Source: Thiorhodococcus mannitoliphagus (GTDB lineage: Bacteria > Pseudomonadota > Gammaproteobacteria > Chromatiales > Chromatiaceae). Taken from it: a stretch of 33,332 bases of DNA. Made by a program: the position numbers and the translations under genes. Positions within the stretch are counted from its first letter, which is position 1. Each line of letters begins with the position of its first letter. The notes beneath the pieces are model-generated. The model saw nothing but the letters and a program-made list of their open reading frames with translations. It did no database searches and was not told the DNA's origin. The stretch covers positions 1-33,332 of the forward strand of contig NZ_JAAIJR010000058.1 in the NCBI RefSeq assembly GCF_010915725.1, written 5' to 3'. Below are positions 1 to 10,657 of the stretch, one piece after another.

Positions 1-7
1 GACTGAC

Positions 8-77
8 TGTCCGGCTTCGATCGGAACGGCTGTCCGCTTTCCTTCGGACTGGGTGTCCGGTTTCACTGGAATACGCA
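8..77. mobile_element. IS21-family terminus with three 23-bp tandem repeats
   Basis: Three related units begin at 8, 31 and 54, exactly 23 bp apart. Each starts TGTCCG and continues with a TTC..GGA-type core; the last ends ATACGCA at 77. IS21-family elements carry multiple short direct repeats of this size at their ends and terminate in CA, so this looks like one end of such an element whose body lies outside the window. The ThrE-like reading begins immediately after 77, as expected if the element inserted into that gene. The family call rests on repeat architecture only; no transposase gene is visible. Confidence 0.6.
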
Positions 78-113
78 GCCGGCGCCGGATCGGGACAATT
101 CCTGCGCGCGTCA

Positions 114-905
114 ATGGCCCGTCGCCGTCTGAACCAGCTCGGCGGAACCCTGGTGGCCGGTATCCTTGCCGGTCTCTTCTACTTCGGTGTCACCGATCTG
201 CTGATCTGGGCCGGCCATCCCAGCCCCCATCACGAGGCGGGCTATACCTCATCGCTCTTGTTCTTGATCCCGGGCTTTCCGCTGATCACGGCAGGATTGG
301 ATCTAGCACGCCTGGACCTCACGGCGGGGATCTCGCGCCTGACCTATGCGCTGCTGGTCGTCGCGGTGTCATCGGTCGGTGCCTGGGTGGTCACCGTCCT
401 GTTCGATCTGGTCCCGCAGACGGCGCCAGCACTTACACTGTCCGATTGGAACCTGATACCGCTCCAGTTCATCGCGAGCTTCTGCGGGGTTTTTGGCTTT
501 GCCTCCATCTTCAACACCCCGCCGCGCATCGCCCTAGCCGCCGCCCTGATCGGGGCGATCGCCAATCTGGGGCGTCTCCAGCTGGTGGAGTTCGATGTCC
601 CGTTGCAGGCCGCCGCACCCTGCGCCACCCTGCTCGTCGGGATCTTGGCCCATTGGGTCTCGCCGCGCTTGCGGTGCCCGCGGATCGTGCTGTCCGTCCC
701 CGCCGTGCTGATCATGATCCCCGGAACCACGGCCTATCGCGCGCTGGTCTATGCCAATCAGGGCATGTCGCTGGAGGCGATGACGAGCGCCTATGAGACG
801 ACCTTCATCATCGCCGGGATCGCCACCGGACTCGCACTCGCCCGCCTGCTGACCGATGGGGTCTGGGCCTTCGAGGATCAGCTCCCGGGGTCAAAGCGGG
901 CGTGA
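114..905 (+). CDS. ThrE-family threonine/serine exporter, 5'-truncated
   Basis: Membrane protein of the ThrE (DUF1212/DUF3815) family, whose members export threonine and serine across the inner membrane. About eight hydrophobic segments are visible (roughly residues 10-32, 46-66, 73-97, 112-134, 137-158, 163-186, 190-212 and 229-248). The PGFPLITAG motif ends the ThrE domain, and MIPGTTAYRAL with a following GLALARLL helix is typical of the C-terminal DUF3815 part. Fused family members are usually over 400 aa; only 263 aa follow the ATG at 114, so roughly the first half of the ThrE domain is missing. The frame stays open upstream and reads family-like residues (GQFLRASMARRRLN) from about position 78, directly after the IS21-type end. 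The gene was therefore probably cut by that insertion and is likely a non-functional remnant; ATG 114 is simply the first in-frame start. Confidence 0.7.
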   Translation: MARRRLNQLGGTLVAGILAGLFYFGVTDLLIWAGHPSPHHEAGYTSSLLFLIPGFPLITAGLDLARLDLTAGISRLTYALLVVAVSSVGAWVVTVLFDLVPQTAPALTLSDWNLIPLQFIASFCGVFGFASIFNTPPRIALAAALIGAIANLGRLQLVEFDVPLQAAAPCATLLVGILAHWVSPRLRCPRIVLSVPAVLIMIPGTTAYRALVYANQGMSLEAMTSAYETTFIIAGIATGLALARLLTDGVWAFEDQLPGSKRA

Positions 906-963
906 CTCAAAGCTGGACGGGGCATCAGCCCCATGCGGAACCTAGTGATGCCAGCCGGTCGCA

Positions 964-1515
964 TCACCCGCCGCCAAGCAGGGCGTCCAGATCCAGCTCG
1001 ATGGCGTCGAAGGGTGGAATACGGGCGCGGTCTCTGCCTTCAAGCGTCGCGATCGTGCGCCAGTCGCCTTCGCTGAGCATGTGGGCGACCAACATCCGCT
1101 CCTCGGGCCAGATCAGCCAGTAGTAAGGCACGCGATGGCGCTTGAGCAGCAGCGGCAGAACCTGGGTGTCTTTCTTCTCATGACCGGGCGAGACGATCTC
1201 GCAGACCCAATCCGGGGGTAGGTCGATGACGCCGTCGGGAAGTCGCGGCAGCCGCTCCCGGCGCCAGCCGGCGAGGTCGTGCGACGGGCACTCGTGGACC
1301 TCGTAGGCGACGCTGACCTCGGTCGCGAGCCACCAGCCGCCGCCGGGACCACCACGGCCGCTGAACGGATGCAGCTCACCGCGCAGGTTGCCCTGCGCCG
1401 CGCCGTGGGTGGCGCGAGCCATCGGCCGACGCACGATCTCCCCGCCGATCAGTTCCACCCGCTCATCCGGGGACAGGAGCAAATCATCCAGGGTCTTGAG
1501 CTTCACTGCCTCCAT
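964..1515 (-). CDS. Uma2 family (DUF820) putative endonuclease
   Basis: 183-aa protein of the Uma2/DUF820 family, a PD-(D/E)xK nuclease fold common in cyanobacteria and purple bacteria; cellular role mostly unknown. Family marks are the N-terminal DERVELIGGEIV segment (residues 17-28), an acidic position near D80, the core CEIVSPG strand (105-111, E106 as likely active-site acid) followed by a Lys-rich helix, and the VPYYWLIWPEE strand. The start is set at 1515 because GGAGG lies six bases before this ATG; the frame is open further upstream, but that extension is basic and low in complexity. The gene is monocistronic and divergent from the downstream polymerase gene. Uma2 genes are often multicopy and mobile, so a toxin-like or element-borne role is possible but not shown. 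Confidence 0.75.
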   Translation of the reverse strand: MEAVKLKTLDDLLLSPDERVELIGGEIVRRPMARATHGAAQGNLRGELHPFSGRGGPGGGWWLATEVSVAYEVHECPSHDLAGWRRERLPRLPDGVIDLPPDWVCEIVSPGHEKKDTQVLPLLLKRHRVPYYWLIWPEERMLVAHMLSEGDWRTIATLEGRDRARIPPFDAIELDLDALLGGG

Positions 1516-1825
1516 GGGGCGCCTCCGGCAATGGATTGATACGCCCTCATATTCGCGCAACCGGCCCGCCGAATCCATCGGGCCGGGCGCGGTCAGGCGG
1601 GGCACCCAGGGGATCGCGATCATCAGGCTTCAACGCCTCTATTTCCGTCCGTCGGCCGTCGCCGATCTCGGCTATTATATACAAATGTATGGTATCGATC
1701 TGATGGGTCGACCAAGACGCCGACGGCCCGCGCACGCCCATCGCGCAGGCGTCCGAGCCTGCCGATGGGTGCGTCGCCTGGTCGAGAGATTCCTGGAATT
1801 CACCTGAACGCTGGCGGCTCCCCGA
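1516..1825. promoter_or_regulatory. Divergent intergenic region with AT-rich dyad
   Basis: The 310-bp gap between the Uma2 gene and the polymerase gene has no convincing ORF. It contains an isolated AT-rich patch around 1671-1695 in GC-rich surroundings, with the dyad ATACA-AA-TGTAT at 1679-1690. This is a plausible promoter/operator for one or both genes. It does not match the E. coli LexA box (CTGT-N8-ACAG), so SOS control cannot be claimed. The polymerase ATG at 1826 has no clear Shine-Dalgarno and overlaps a TGA (1827-1829) that closes a short upstream frame without recognisable domains. Confidence 0.35.
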
Positions 1826-4921
<3,096 letters not shown>

Positions 4922-5174
4922 AGACGACGGCGCGGGATTCGGTGGACTTCGCGCTCGCCCGAACCCCCTACACCCTCTCTCCTGAACCGACCGGCTCGTC
5001 GGTCGGACCGAAGTACGAGCGCCCGCTCAATGGCAAGCGACAGCCTGTCAGACGCGCTCGGTGACAAAGTCACAGAGAAAGGCAGCGGATACCGCTAGTC
5101 TGCACCCACTCCTTCAAGACCAGTCCGCTCCGGGCCTGGTCGGTCATAGGCTTACAAGCAAACAGGAATCAAGC
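4922..5174. other. Intergenic region with hairpin and dyad
   Basis: No convincing gene between dnaE2 and the DUF2892 gene. A 7-bp stem CCGACCG/CGGTCGG (4987-4993 and 5000-5006, six-base loop) lies about 65 bp past the dnaE2 stop but has no T-run, so it is at best a weak or Rho-assisted terminator. A short perfect dyad GTGAC-AAA-GTCAC spans 5061-5073 upstream of the small membrane gene and could be an operator. Both roles are inferred from symmetry alone. Confidence 0.35.
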
Positions 5175-5357
5175 ATGAACAAGAACGTAGGCAGTCTCGA
5201 TCGCACCATCCGTATCGTCGCCGGTCTCGCTCTCGCCGGCTGGGGCGTCTTCACTCAGAACTGGCTCGGCGCCATCGCCATCCTTCCCTTGGCGACCGGC
5301 CTCATGAGCTGGTGCCCGGCCTATACCCTGCTGAAGCTGAACACCAACAAGGCATAA
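5175..5357 (+). CDS. DUF2892 (YgaP-like TM domain) small membrane protein
   Basis: 60-aa inner-membrane protein of the DUF2892 family, the domain that forms the membrane part of YgaP-type rhodanese proteins and also occurs alone. It starts MNKNVGSLDRTIRIVAG, has two hydrophobic helices (about 12-30 and 31-46) and ends with the family's CPAYTLLKLNT motif. ATG 5175 is chosen because AGGA lies just upstream and the family begins here; the longer frame from 5061 adds unrelated residues. No rhodanese domain is fused or adjacent. Stand-alone members are frequent in sulfur-oxidising bacteria, but their function is not established. Probably monocistronic. Confidence 0.85.
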   Translation: MNKNVGSLDRTIRIVAGLALAGWGVFTQNWLGAIAILPLATGLMSWCPAYTLLKLNTNKA

Positions 5358-5718
5358 GCAAGCCGGTTAGCCGTGCCTCCGTCGCGTCCGGTCCCTCCGG
5401 GGCCGGATGCTCCAGCCTCCAGCCTCCAGCCTCCAGCCTCCAGCCTCCAGGGCAGTATCCTTCGATCATCGGCGCTTCGCCGCATCTGATGGCGCTTGTT
5501 TTCTGGCTCGATGCCAGCCCATTGATCCCCTGCCAAAGGTACTGAAACATCGGCGCCCGCCTGCCTGGGCAACGCCTATACTGGGGCATAGTTCATTTGA
5601 AGTCCGCGAGACGCGCCGCATGTTGACGCCCTTGCGCCGAGCCCCTTGGCGTCCTTTGCGCCTTTGCGGTTCAACCCTACGAGTCCTGAATCAAGCCGCT
5701 CGCTAGCCAGGCCAGCCA
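5358..5718. other. Non-coding gap with short repeats
   Basis: About 360 bp without a credible gene. It contains the TCCAGCC heptamer array (5411-5450) and, at about 5645-5675, a stretch reading ...GCGTCCTTTGCGCCTTTGCGGTTCA, resembling dispersed intergenic sequences seen in many bacterial genomes. Open frames here are repeat-driven and overlap on both strands. The promoter of the downstream symporter-kinase operon probably lies in the last 150 bp, but no clear -35/-10 pair could be assigned. Confidence 0.5.
5411..5450. repeat. Heptanucleotide tandem repeat (TCCAGCC)x5.7
   Basis: Five exact copies of TCCAGCC followed by TCCAG give a perfect 40-bp array in the intergenic region after the DUF2892 gene. 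The unit is seven bases, so copy changes would not keep a reading frame, and the array lies in no credible gene. Short GC-rich heptamer arrays between genes are known in several bacterial groups and are prone to copy-number slippage. No function is visible. Confidence 0.9.
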
Positions 5719-5919
5719 ATGCCCCGTTCGACGCTGCTGCGACAACGCATGCTTACGCTCTTTCTGGCGGCGATGATGCTGCTGTTCTCGCCGCTGGTGC
5801 TGCAGTTCGAGGCCTTCGGACGCTGGCTTGGCATCCCGATCCTCTTGCTCTACATCTTCGCGGTTTGGGCCGCCGTGATCGCCCTTGCCGCCTGGCTCCT
5901 TTCACGCGGTGCCGACTGA
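5719..5919 (+). CDS. Small two-helix membrane protein, CbrX-like
   Basis: 66-aa hydrophobic peptide with two predicted transmembrane helices (about residues 11-29 and 36-60) separated by FEAFGRWLGIP, and a short charged tail. It lies nine bases before the symporter-kinase gene and is surely co-transcribed. A small membrane ORF in this position is known for Pseudomonas cbrA (called CbrX), and small membrane subunits accompany several symporters of the sodium/solute family. From position and topology it is inferred to be an accessory subunit, or a translational coupling leader, of the kinase's transport domain. No sequence motif proves this. Confidence 0.65.
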   Translation: MPRSTLLRQRMLTLFLAAMMLLFSPLVLQFEAFGRWLGIPILLLYIFAVWAAVIALAAWLLSRGAD

Positions 5920-5928
5920 GCCGCGCAC

Positions 5929-8670
5929 ATGATCACAGGCCCCCTCATCATCGGTGTTTCCTTCACCTACGTCGGCCTACTCTTCGCCATCGCCTACTGG
6001 GCTGACCGCCGCGCCGATCAGGGCCGCTCCGTCATCGCGCATCCGACCGTCTATGCGCTTTCCCTCGCGGTCTACTGCACGGCCTGGACCTTCTATGGCA
6101 GTGTCGGTCGCGCGACCGAGAATGGCCTGGGTTTCCTGCCGATCTATCTGGGGCCAACCCTGATCGCGCTCCTCTGGGGCTCGGTCATGCTCAAGATGAT
6201 CCGGGTGAGCAAGGCCGAGCGCATCACCTCGATCGCCGATTTCATCGCCTCCCGCTACGGCAAGAGTCAGATGCTCGGCGGCCTGGTCACCGTCATCGCC
6301 GTCATCGGCGTCGTCCCCTATATTGCACTGCAGCTCAAGGCCATCGCCTGGAGCTTCACCATCCTCAAGCACTATCCGGATCTGCAGATGCCGGACCAGA
6401 CCACCCTGCAGCTGTGGCATGACACCGCCTTCGTCATCGCCCTGCTGCTCGCGGCCTTCACCATTCTCTTCGGCACCCGTCAGCTCGATGCCAGCGAGCG
6501 CCATGAGGGTCTGGTCGCCGCCATTGCCTTCGAGTCCATCGTCAAGCTGCTCGCCTTCATGGCCGTCGGACTCTTCGTGACCTTCGGGCTGCTCGGACTC
6601 GGCGGACCTGAGCTTCCCCAAGCCGTCGACCAGGCAAGAGAGGCCGCGCGTCTTGACCCGCTCCTCAAACCGAGCATCTCGCCCTTCCAGGACTGGCTCG
6701 CCATCACCATCCTGGCCGGGCTGGCGGTGATGCTGCTGCCGCGGCAGTTTCAGGTCGGTGTGGTCGAGGTCAGCGACGAGCGCCATCTGCGGCGCGCCAT
6801 GTGGCTGTTCCCGCTCTATCTGCTGATCATCAACCTCTTCGTGATCCCGATCGCCGTCGCTGGACTCGCCATCTTTCCCAATGGCGAGGTGAACGGCGAC
6901 ACCTTCATGCTCACCCTCCCCATCGCCTTCGAACAGCCTTGGCTGGCGCTCCTGGTCTTCATCGGCGGCCTCTCGGCGGCCACCGGCATGGTCATCGTCG
7001 AGACCATCGCGCTCTCCACCATGGTGAGCAACGACCTGGTCCTGCCCGTCCTCATGCGGCACTGGCGGCACCGTCGCGCCCCGGAGGATCTGGGCTGGCT
7101 GCTGCTCAACATCCGGCGTGGCGCCATCATCGGCATCCTCATGCTCGGCTATCTCTACTACCGACTCGCCGGCGAGGCCTATGCGCTGGTGAGCATCGGC
7201 TTGATCAGCTTCGTGGCCATCGCTCAGCTCGCACCCACGGTCATCGGCGGCCTCTATTGGCGCGGTGGAACGCGCGAGGGTGCCCTGGCGGGACTCTCGG
7301 CCGGCTTCCTGGTGTGGATCTACACCCTGCTGCTGCCTTCCTTCGCCAAATCCGGCTGGCTCCCGACGGCCTTCATGGAAGCCGGCCCGGGCGGACTGGA
7401 CTTCCTGGCACCCATGGCGCTCTTTGGCCTGACCGGCTGGAACCCGATCACCCACGGGCTCTTCTGGAGCCTGGTCGCCAACCTGGGGGCCTTCTTGATC
7501 GTCTCGTCCTTGCGCGAGCCCAACGCCACCGAGGCGACCCAAGCCCGAACCTATGTCGACGCCCTGCGTCACCGACAGCCGACCAGCGCGCCCCTGTGGC
7601 GCGGCAGCGCGGACATCGCCGAGCTGATGCGGCTCGCGGAGCGCTTTCTGGGGGTCGAGCGCACCCGGCGTGCCTTCACCGACTATGCGGGCTCACGCGA
7701 TCTCCCAAGCCTGGACGTCCTCCCGGCCGACGGCCAAACCGTGAGCTTCGCGGAGACACTGCTGTCCGGGGCCATCGGCGGCGCCTCGGCGCGCCTGATG
7801 GTGGCCTCGGTGACCGAGGAAGAGGCCCTGGGCCTGGACGAGGTGCTGGATATCCTGGACGAGGCATCCCAGATCCGCGCCTATAGTCGTGAGATCGAGC
7901 AGAAATCGCTCGCGCTGGAGGCCGCCAGCGCCGAGCTGCGCGCGGCCAACCTGAGCCTTAAGGAGCTCGATCGGCTGAAGGACGACTTCATGTCCTCCGT
8001 CACGCACGAGCTGCGCACCCCGCTTGCCTCCATTCGGGCCTTCTCCGAGATCCTCTATGACGACCCGGAGATCGACCTCGACCAGCGCAAGCGCTTCCTC
8101 GGCATCCTAGTGAGCGAGACCGAGCGGCTCTCGCGTCTGGTCAACCAGGTGCTCGACCTCGCCAAGATCGAATCCGATCATGCCGACTGGCGCAATGAGG
8201 CGGTCGAACTCCAAGAAGTGGTGGAGCAGGCAGCAGAGGCGACGGAACAGCTCATCCAGGACCGCGGCATCCAGCTTGGCCTCGAGCTGCCGGAACAAGC
8301 GGCCGTCGTCTGGGGCGACCGCGACCGGCTGATCCAGGTGCTCATGAACCTGCTGTCGAACGCCGCCAAGTTCGCCGCGGCGGAAGCGGGCCGCATCGAC
8401 GTCAGTCTGTGCGCCACCGACGATGGCTGGCATCTTTGTGTCGCGGACAATGGCCCAGGTATCCCAGAGGAGGCGCTGGAGCTGGTGTTCGAGAAATTCC
8501 GACAGACCAAGGTCGGCGGCACCAAGCCGGCGGGCACTGGGCTTGGATTACCCATCAGCCGCCAAATCATCGACCACCTAGGCGGCAAGATCTGGGCGGA
8601 AAACCTGCCCCAAAAAGGTGCTAATCTCTGTTTCGAGCTTCCCGCTCACCGCTCGAATACACCGGACTGA
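5929..8670 (+). CDS. CbrA-like sensor histidine kinase with Na+/solute symporter domain
   Basis: 913-aa membrane sensor kinase. Residues about 1-540 form a multi-helix sodium/solute symporter (SSSF) domain, opening ITGPLIIGVSFTYVGLLF and including YCTAWTFYGSVGRA. About 550-640 is the STAC-type linker region, then a coiled coil (about 645-680), the HisKA dimerisation domain with VTHELRTPL (phospho-acceptor His693), and HATPase_c with N box LMNLLSNAAKF (Asn807), VADNGPGIP (Asp840) and GTGLGLPIS. This is the CbrA/CrbS architecture, used in other Gammaproteobacteria to sense nutrient or acetate/carbon-nitrogen status, here apparently without the PAS domain seen in many CbrA proteins. It is followed ten bases later by a receiver protein, its likely partner. 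The ligand cannot be deduced from sequence. Confidence 0.9.
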   Translation: MITGPLIIGVSFTYVGLLFAIAYWADRRADQGRSVIAHPTVYALSLAVYCTAWTFYGSVGRATENGLGFLPIYLGPTLIALLWGSVMLKMIRVSKAERITSIADFIASRYGKSQMLGGLVTVIAVIGVVPYIALQLKAIAWSFTILKHYPDLQMPDQTTLQLWHDTAFVIALLLAAFTILFGTRQLDASERHEGLVAAIAFESIVKLLAFMAVGLFVTFGLLGLGGPELPQAVDQAREAARLDPLLKPSISPFQDWLAITILAGLAVMLLPRQFQVGVVEVSDERHLRRAMWLFPLYLLIINLFVIPIAVAGLAIFPNGEVNGDTFMLTLPIAFEQPWLALLVFIGGLSAATGMVIVETIALSTMVSNDLVLPVLMRHWRHRRAPEDLGWLLLNIRRGAIIGILMLGYLYYRLAGEAYALVSIGLISFVAIAQLAPTVIGGLYWRGGTREGALAGLSAGFLVWIYTLLLPSFAKSGWLPTAFMEAGPGGLDFLAPMALFGLTGWNPITHGLFWSLVANLGAFLIVSSLREPNATEATQARTYVDALRHRQPTSAPLWRGSADIAELMRLAERFLGVERTRRAFTDYAGSRDLPSLDVLPADGQTVSFAETLLSGAIGGASARLMVASVTEEEALGLDEVLDILDEASQIRAYSREIEQKSLALEAASAELRAANLSLKELDRLKDDFMSSVTHELRTPLASIRAFSEILYDDPEIDLDQRKRFLGILVSETERLSRLVNQVLDLAKIESDHADWRNEAVELQEVVEQAAEATEQLIQDRGIQLGLELPEQAAVVWGDRDRLIQVLMNLLSNAAKFAAAEAGRIDVSLCATDDGWHLCVADNGPGIPEEALELVFEKFRQTKVGGTKPAGTGLGLPISRQIIDHLGGKIWAENLPQKGANLCFELPAHRSNTPD

Positions 8671-8680
8671 AGGCGAGACC

Positions 8681-9055
8681 ATGAGCAAGCGCATCCTGAT
8701 CGTCGACGACGAGCCCAACATCGTCATCTCCTTGGAGTTTCTCATGATGCGGGAGGGGCACGAGGTGCGCGTCGCGCGGGACGGGGAGGCCGGACTCGCC
8801 GCCGTCAAGACGCACAAGCCGGACCTGGTGGTGCTGGATGTCATGATGCCCAAGCTCGATGGCTTCGCCGTGCTCGAGGCCGTGCGTGCAGACGCAAACC
8901 TGGCAGCGACGCGGATTCTCATGCTCACCGCCAAGGGGCGCGAGGCCGAGCAAAATAAGGGACTGGCGCTTGGCGCGGATGCCTACATGCCCAAGCCCTT
9001 CTCGACGCGGGACCTGGTCGAGAAGGTCAAGGAGCTGCTTGAGCGGAACGACTGA
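8681..9055 (+). CDS. Single-domain response regulator
   Basis: 124-aa CheY-like receiver with no output domain. Phosphorylation-site residues are Asp9 and Asp10, the acceptor Asp53 in VLDVMMP, Thr83 and Lys105 in MPKPFS. ATG 8681 is chosen because the receiver fold starts right after it and AAGGCGAG precedes it; the upstream in-frame extension is the shadow of the kinase's 3' end. It follows the symporter-kinase by ten bases and is probably its cognate acceptor. Unlike CbrB (NtrC-type) or CrbR (LuxR-type) there is no DNA-binding part, so the signal must go to another protein or phosphorelay; the adjacent DUF294 protein is a possible target. Confidence 0.93.
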   Translation: MSKRILIVDDEPNIVISLEFLMMREGHEVRVARDGEAGLAAVKTHKPDLVVLDVMMPKLDGFAVLEAVRADANLAATRILMLTAKGREAEQNKGLALGADAYMPKPFSTRDLVEKVKELLERND

Positions 9056-9110
9056 GCCGCGGTCGCAACGCGACCCCCGCCCCACCCCAGATCAACGCGC
9101 GAGGCCTGCC

Positions 9111-10562
9111 ATGACCGAGACCGAAAACCAGGCCACTGCAAACGCAGCCGAGCCCGCGCCACTGCGCACCTTAGCCCAGCACCAACCCTTAGTGGTCGCG
9201 CCCGACGCCCGGCTGCGCGAGACGCTCTACTACTTCAGCCAGCAGGACGCCGACGCCGCGGTGATCGCGGATCCCGACAGCGGTCTGCCACTCGGCCTAG
9301 TGACGCTGAGAGACATGCTGCAGGTGGTCAGCTTCGAGGACGGAAGCCTGGACGACCCGGTCGCCGTACACATGACCGGGGCACCGCCCAGCCTAGCCGC
9401 CGACGCCCCCAGCCACCGCGCGCGCGTCGAGATGGCGAAGAAAGGCATCAGCCACCTGGTGCTGACCGAGCCGGACGGGCGTCTCTGCGGACTGATCAGC
9501 CAAGCCGACCTGCTCGGACTGCGCGCGGGCGGAAGTCAGGCGCTGATCGAGGGCATCAACGCCGCCCGCGACATCGACGCCATGATGATGGCGGCGGACC
9601 GCGTGCGCCGACGCGGCGCCGAACTCTTCAATTCTGGCATGGCGGTCGAGTCACTCTGTCAGTGGATGTCCGGTCTGAACGACCTCATCGGCATGCGTAT
9701 CATCGAGCTGATCGAGGACGAATTCGACCTGCCGCCCGTGCCTTGGTGCTGGATGCTCTTTGGCTCCGAGGGCCGCCTGGAGCAGACCTTCTCGACCGAC
9801 CAGGACAACGGCCTGCTGTTCGTGCCGCCCGAGGCCGAGCAGACTTCCGCCATCCGCGAGGCCTTCCTGCCCTTCGCCCAAGCGGTCAACCAGGCGCTCC
9901 ACCATTGCGGCTTCGAGCGCTGCCGCGGCGACATCATGGCCGGCAACCCTGAATGGTGTCTAAGCGCGGCCGAGTGGCAGCAGCGCTTCGCCAACTGGCT
10001 GCGGGTCCCGGAGCCGGAGGCCGTGCTGAGGAGCACCATCTTCTTCGACTTCCGCCCCCTCTACGGCACCAGCGAGCCGGTCGACCGCCTGCGCGCCTGG
10101 CTGATCAAGGAAGCCCCCGGCCATGGGCGCTTCTTCCATGCCCTCGCGGAGCAGTCGCTCGGCGTCAGCCCGCCGCTCGGCTGGGCCGGCCAGTTCACCT
10201 TCGACCGCAATCGCGATTTCCCCCACACCATCGACCTCAAGCTGCAGGGCGCACGCTATTTCATGGACGCAGCACGCATCTGGGCGCTCAAGGACGGGAT
10301 CTGGGCCACCAGCACGGTCGAGCGCTTACGCGCCACGGGCGGGCAGCGCCAGCACCGCCCCGAAGACATCGCGGCCGAGATCGAGGCCTTCCATCTGATC
10401 CAGCGCTTCCGCATCAACCAGCAGCTCCAAACCAAGGATCAGGACGCGGCCAACCGGGTCGACCCCAGCGATCTCAACGAGCTGCATCGGCTGATGCTCA
10501 AGGAATCCTTCAAGCAGGCGCGTAAGCTCCAGACGCGATTGCGCCAGGAATTCGGCCTCTGA
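9111..10562 (+). CDS. CBS-pair / DUF294 nucleotidyltransferase-like protein
   Basis: 483-aa cytoplasmic protein. A tandem CBS pair (about residues 15-135), expected to bind adenine nucleotides, precedes a DUF294 nucleotidyltransferase-fold domain with FGSEGRLEQTFSTDQDN (217-233). Gly218-Ser219 and the Asp230/Asp232 pair match the metal-binding site of GlnD/GlnE-type transferases. A DUF294-C helical region fills the rest. Family members near symporter-kinases often also carry an N-terminal cyclic-nucleotide-binding domain; here it is absent. ATG 9111 has GAGG six bases upstream; the in-frame extension to 8859 overlaps the response-regulator gene and is rejected. Operon context suggests a role downstream of the symporter-kinase, perhaps modifying a protein with a nucleotide. 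The substrate is unknown. Confidence 0.87.
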   Translation: MTETENQATANAAEPAPLRTLAQHQPLVVAPDARLRETLYYFSQQDADAAVIADPDSGLPLGLVTLRDMLQVVSFEDGSLDDPVAVHMTGAPPSLAADAPSHRARVEMAKKGISHLVLTEPDGRLCGLISQADLLGLRAGGSQALIEGINAARDIDAMMMAADRVRRRGAELFNSGMAVESLCQWMSGLNDLIGMRIIELIEDEFDLPPVPWCWMLFGSEGRLEQTFSTDQDNGLLFVPPEAEQTSAIREAFLPFAQAVNQALHHCGFERCRGDIMAGNPEWCLSAAEWQQRFANWLRVPEPEAVLRSTIFFDFRPLYGTSEPVDRLRAWLIKEAPGHGRFFHALAEQSLGVSPPLGWAGQFTFDRNRDFPHTIDLKLQGARYFMDAARIWALKDGIWATSTVERLRATGGQRQHRPEDIAAEIEAFHLIQRFRINQQLQTKDQDAANRVDPSDLNELHRLMLKESFKQARKLQTRLRQEFGL

Positions 10563-10657
10563 GCAGCACCGCCCGACGTGGGCGTTATCATGACCAGCCT
10601 TTCCGGGGAATGCGCGAATCCGAACACCCAAACACATCACTGAGCGAGATCAGCAAC

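Noticed and set aside
53-796. 247-aa plus-strand open frame
   Set aside because: It overlaps the ThrE-like gene in another frame, is Arg/Pro/Gly-rich and has no domain; the ThrE frame has clear membrane helices.
1671-1695. LexA (SOS) box before dnaE2
   Set aside because: The dyad is ACA-N2-type in the wrong arrangement; CTGT-N8-ACAG is not present.
5977-7572. 531-aa minus-strand frame inside the symporter-kinase gene
   Set aside because: Asp/Gly/His/Glu-rich shadow of hydrophobic codons on the other strand; no domain.
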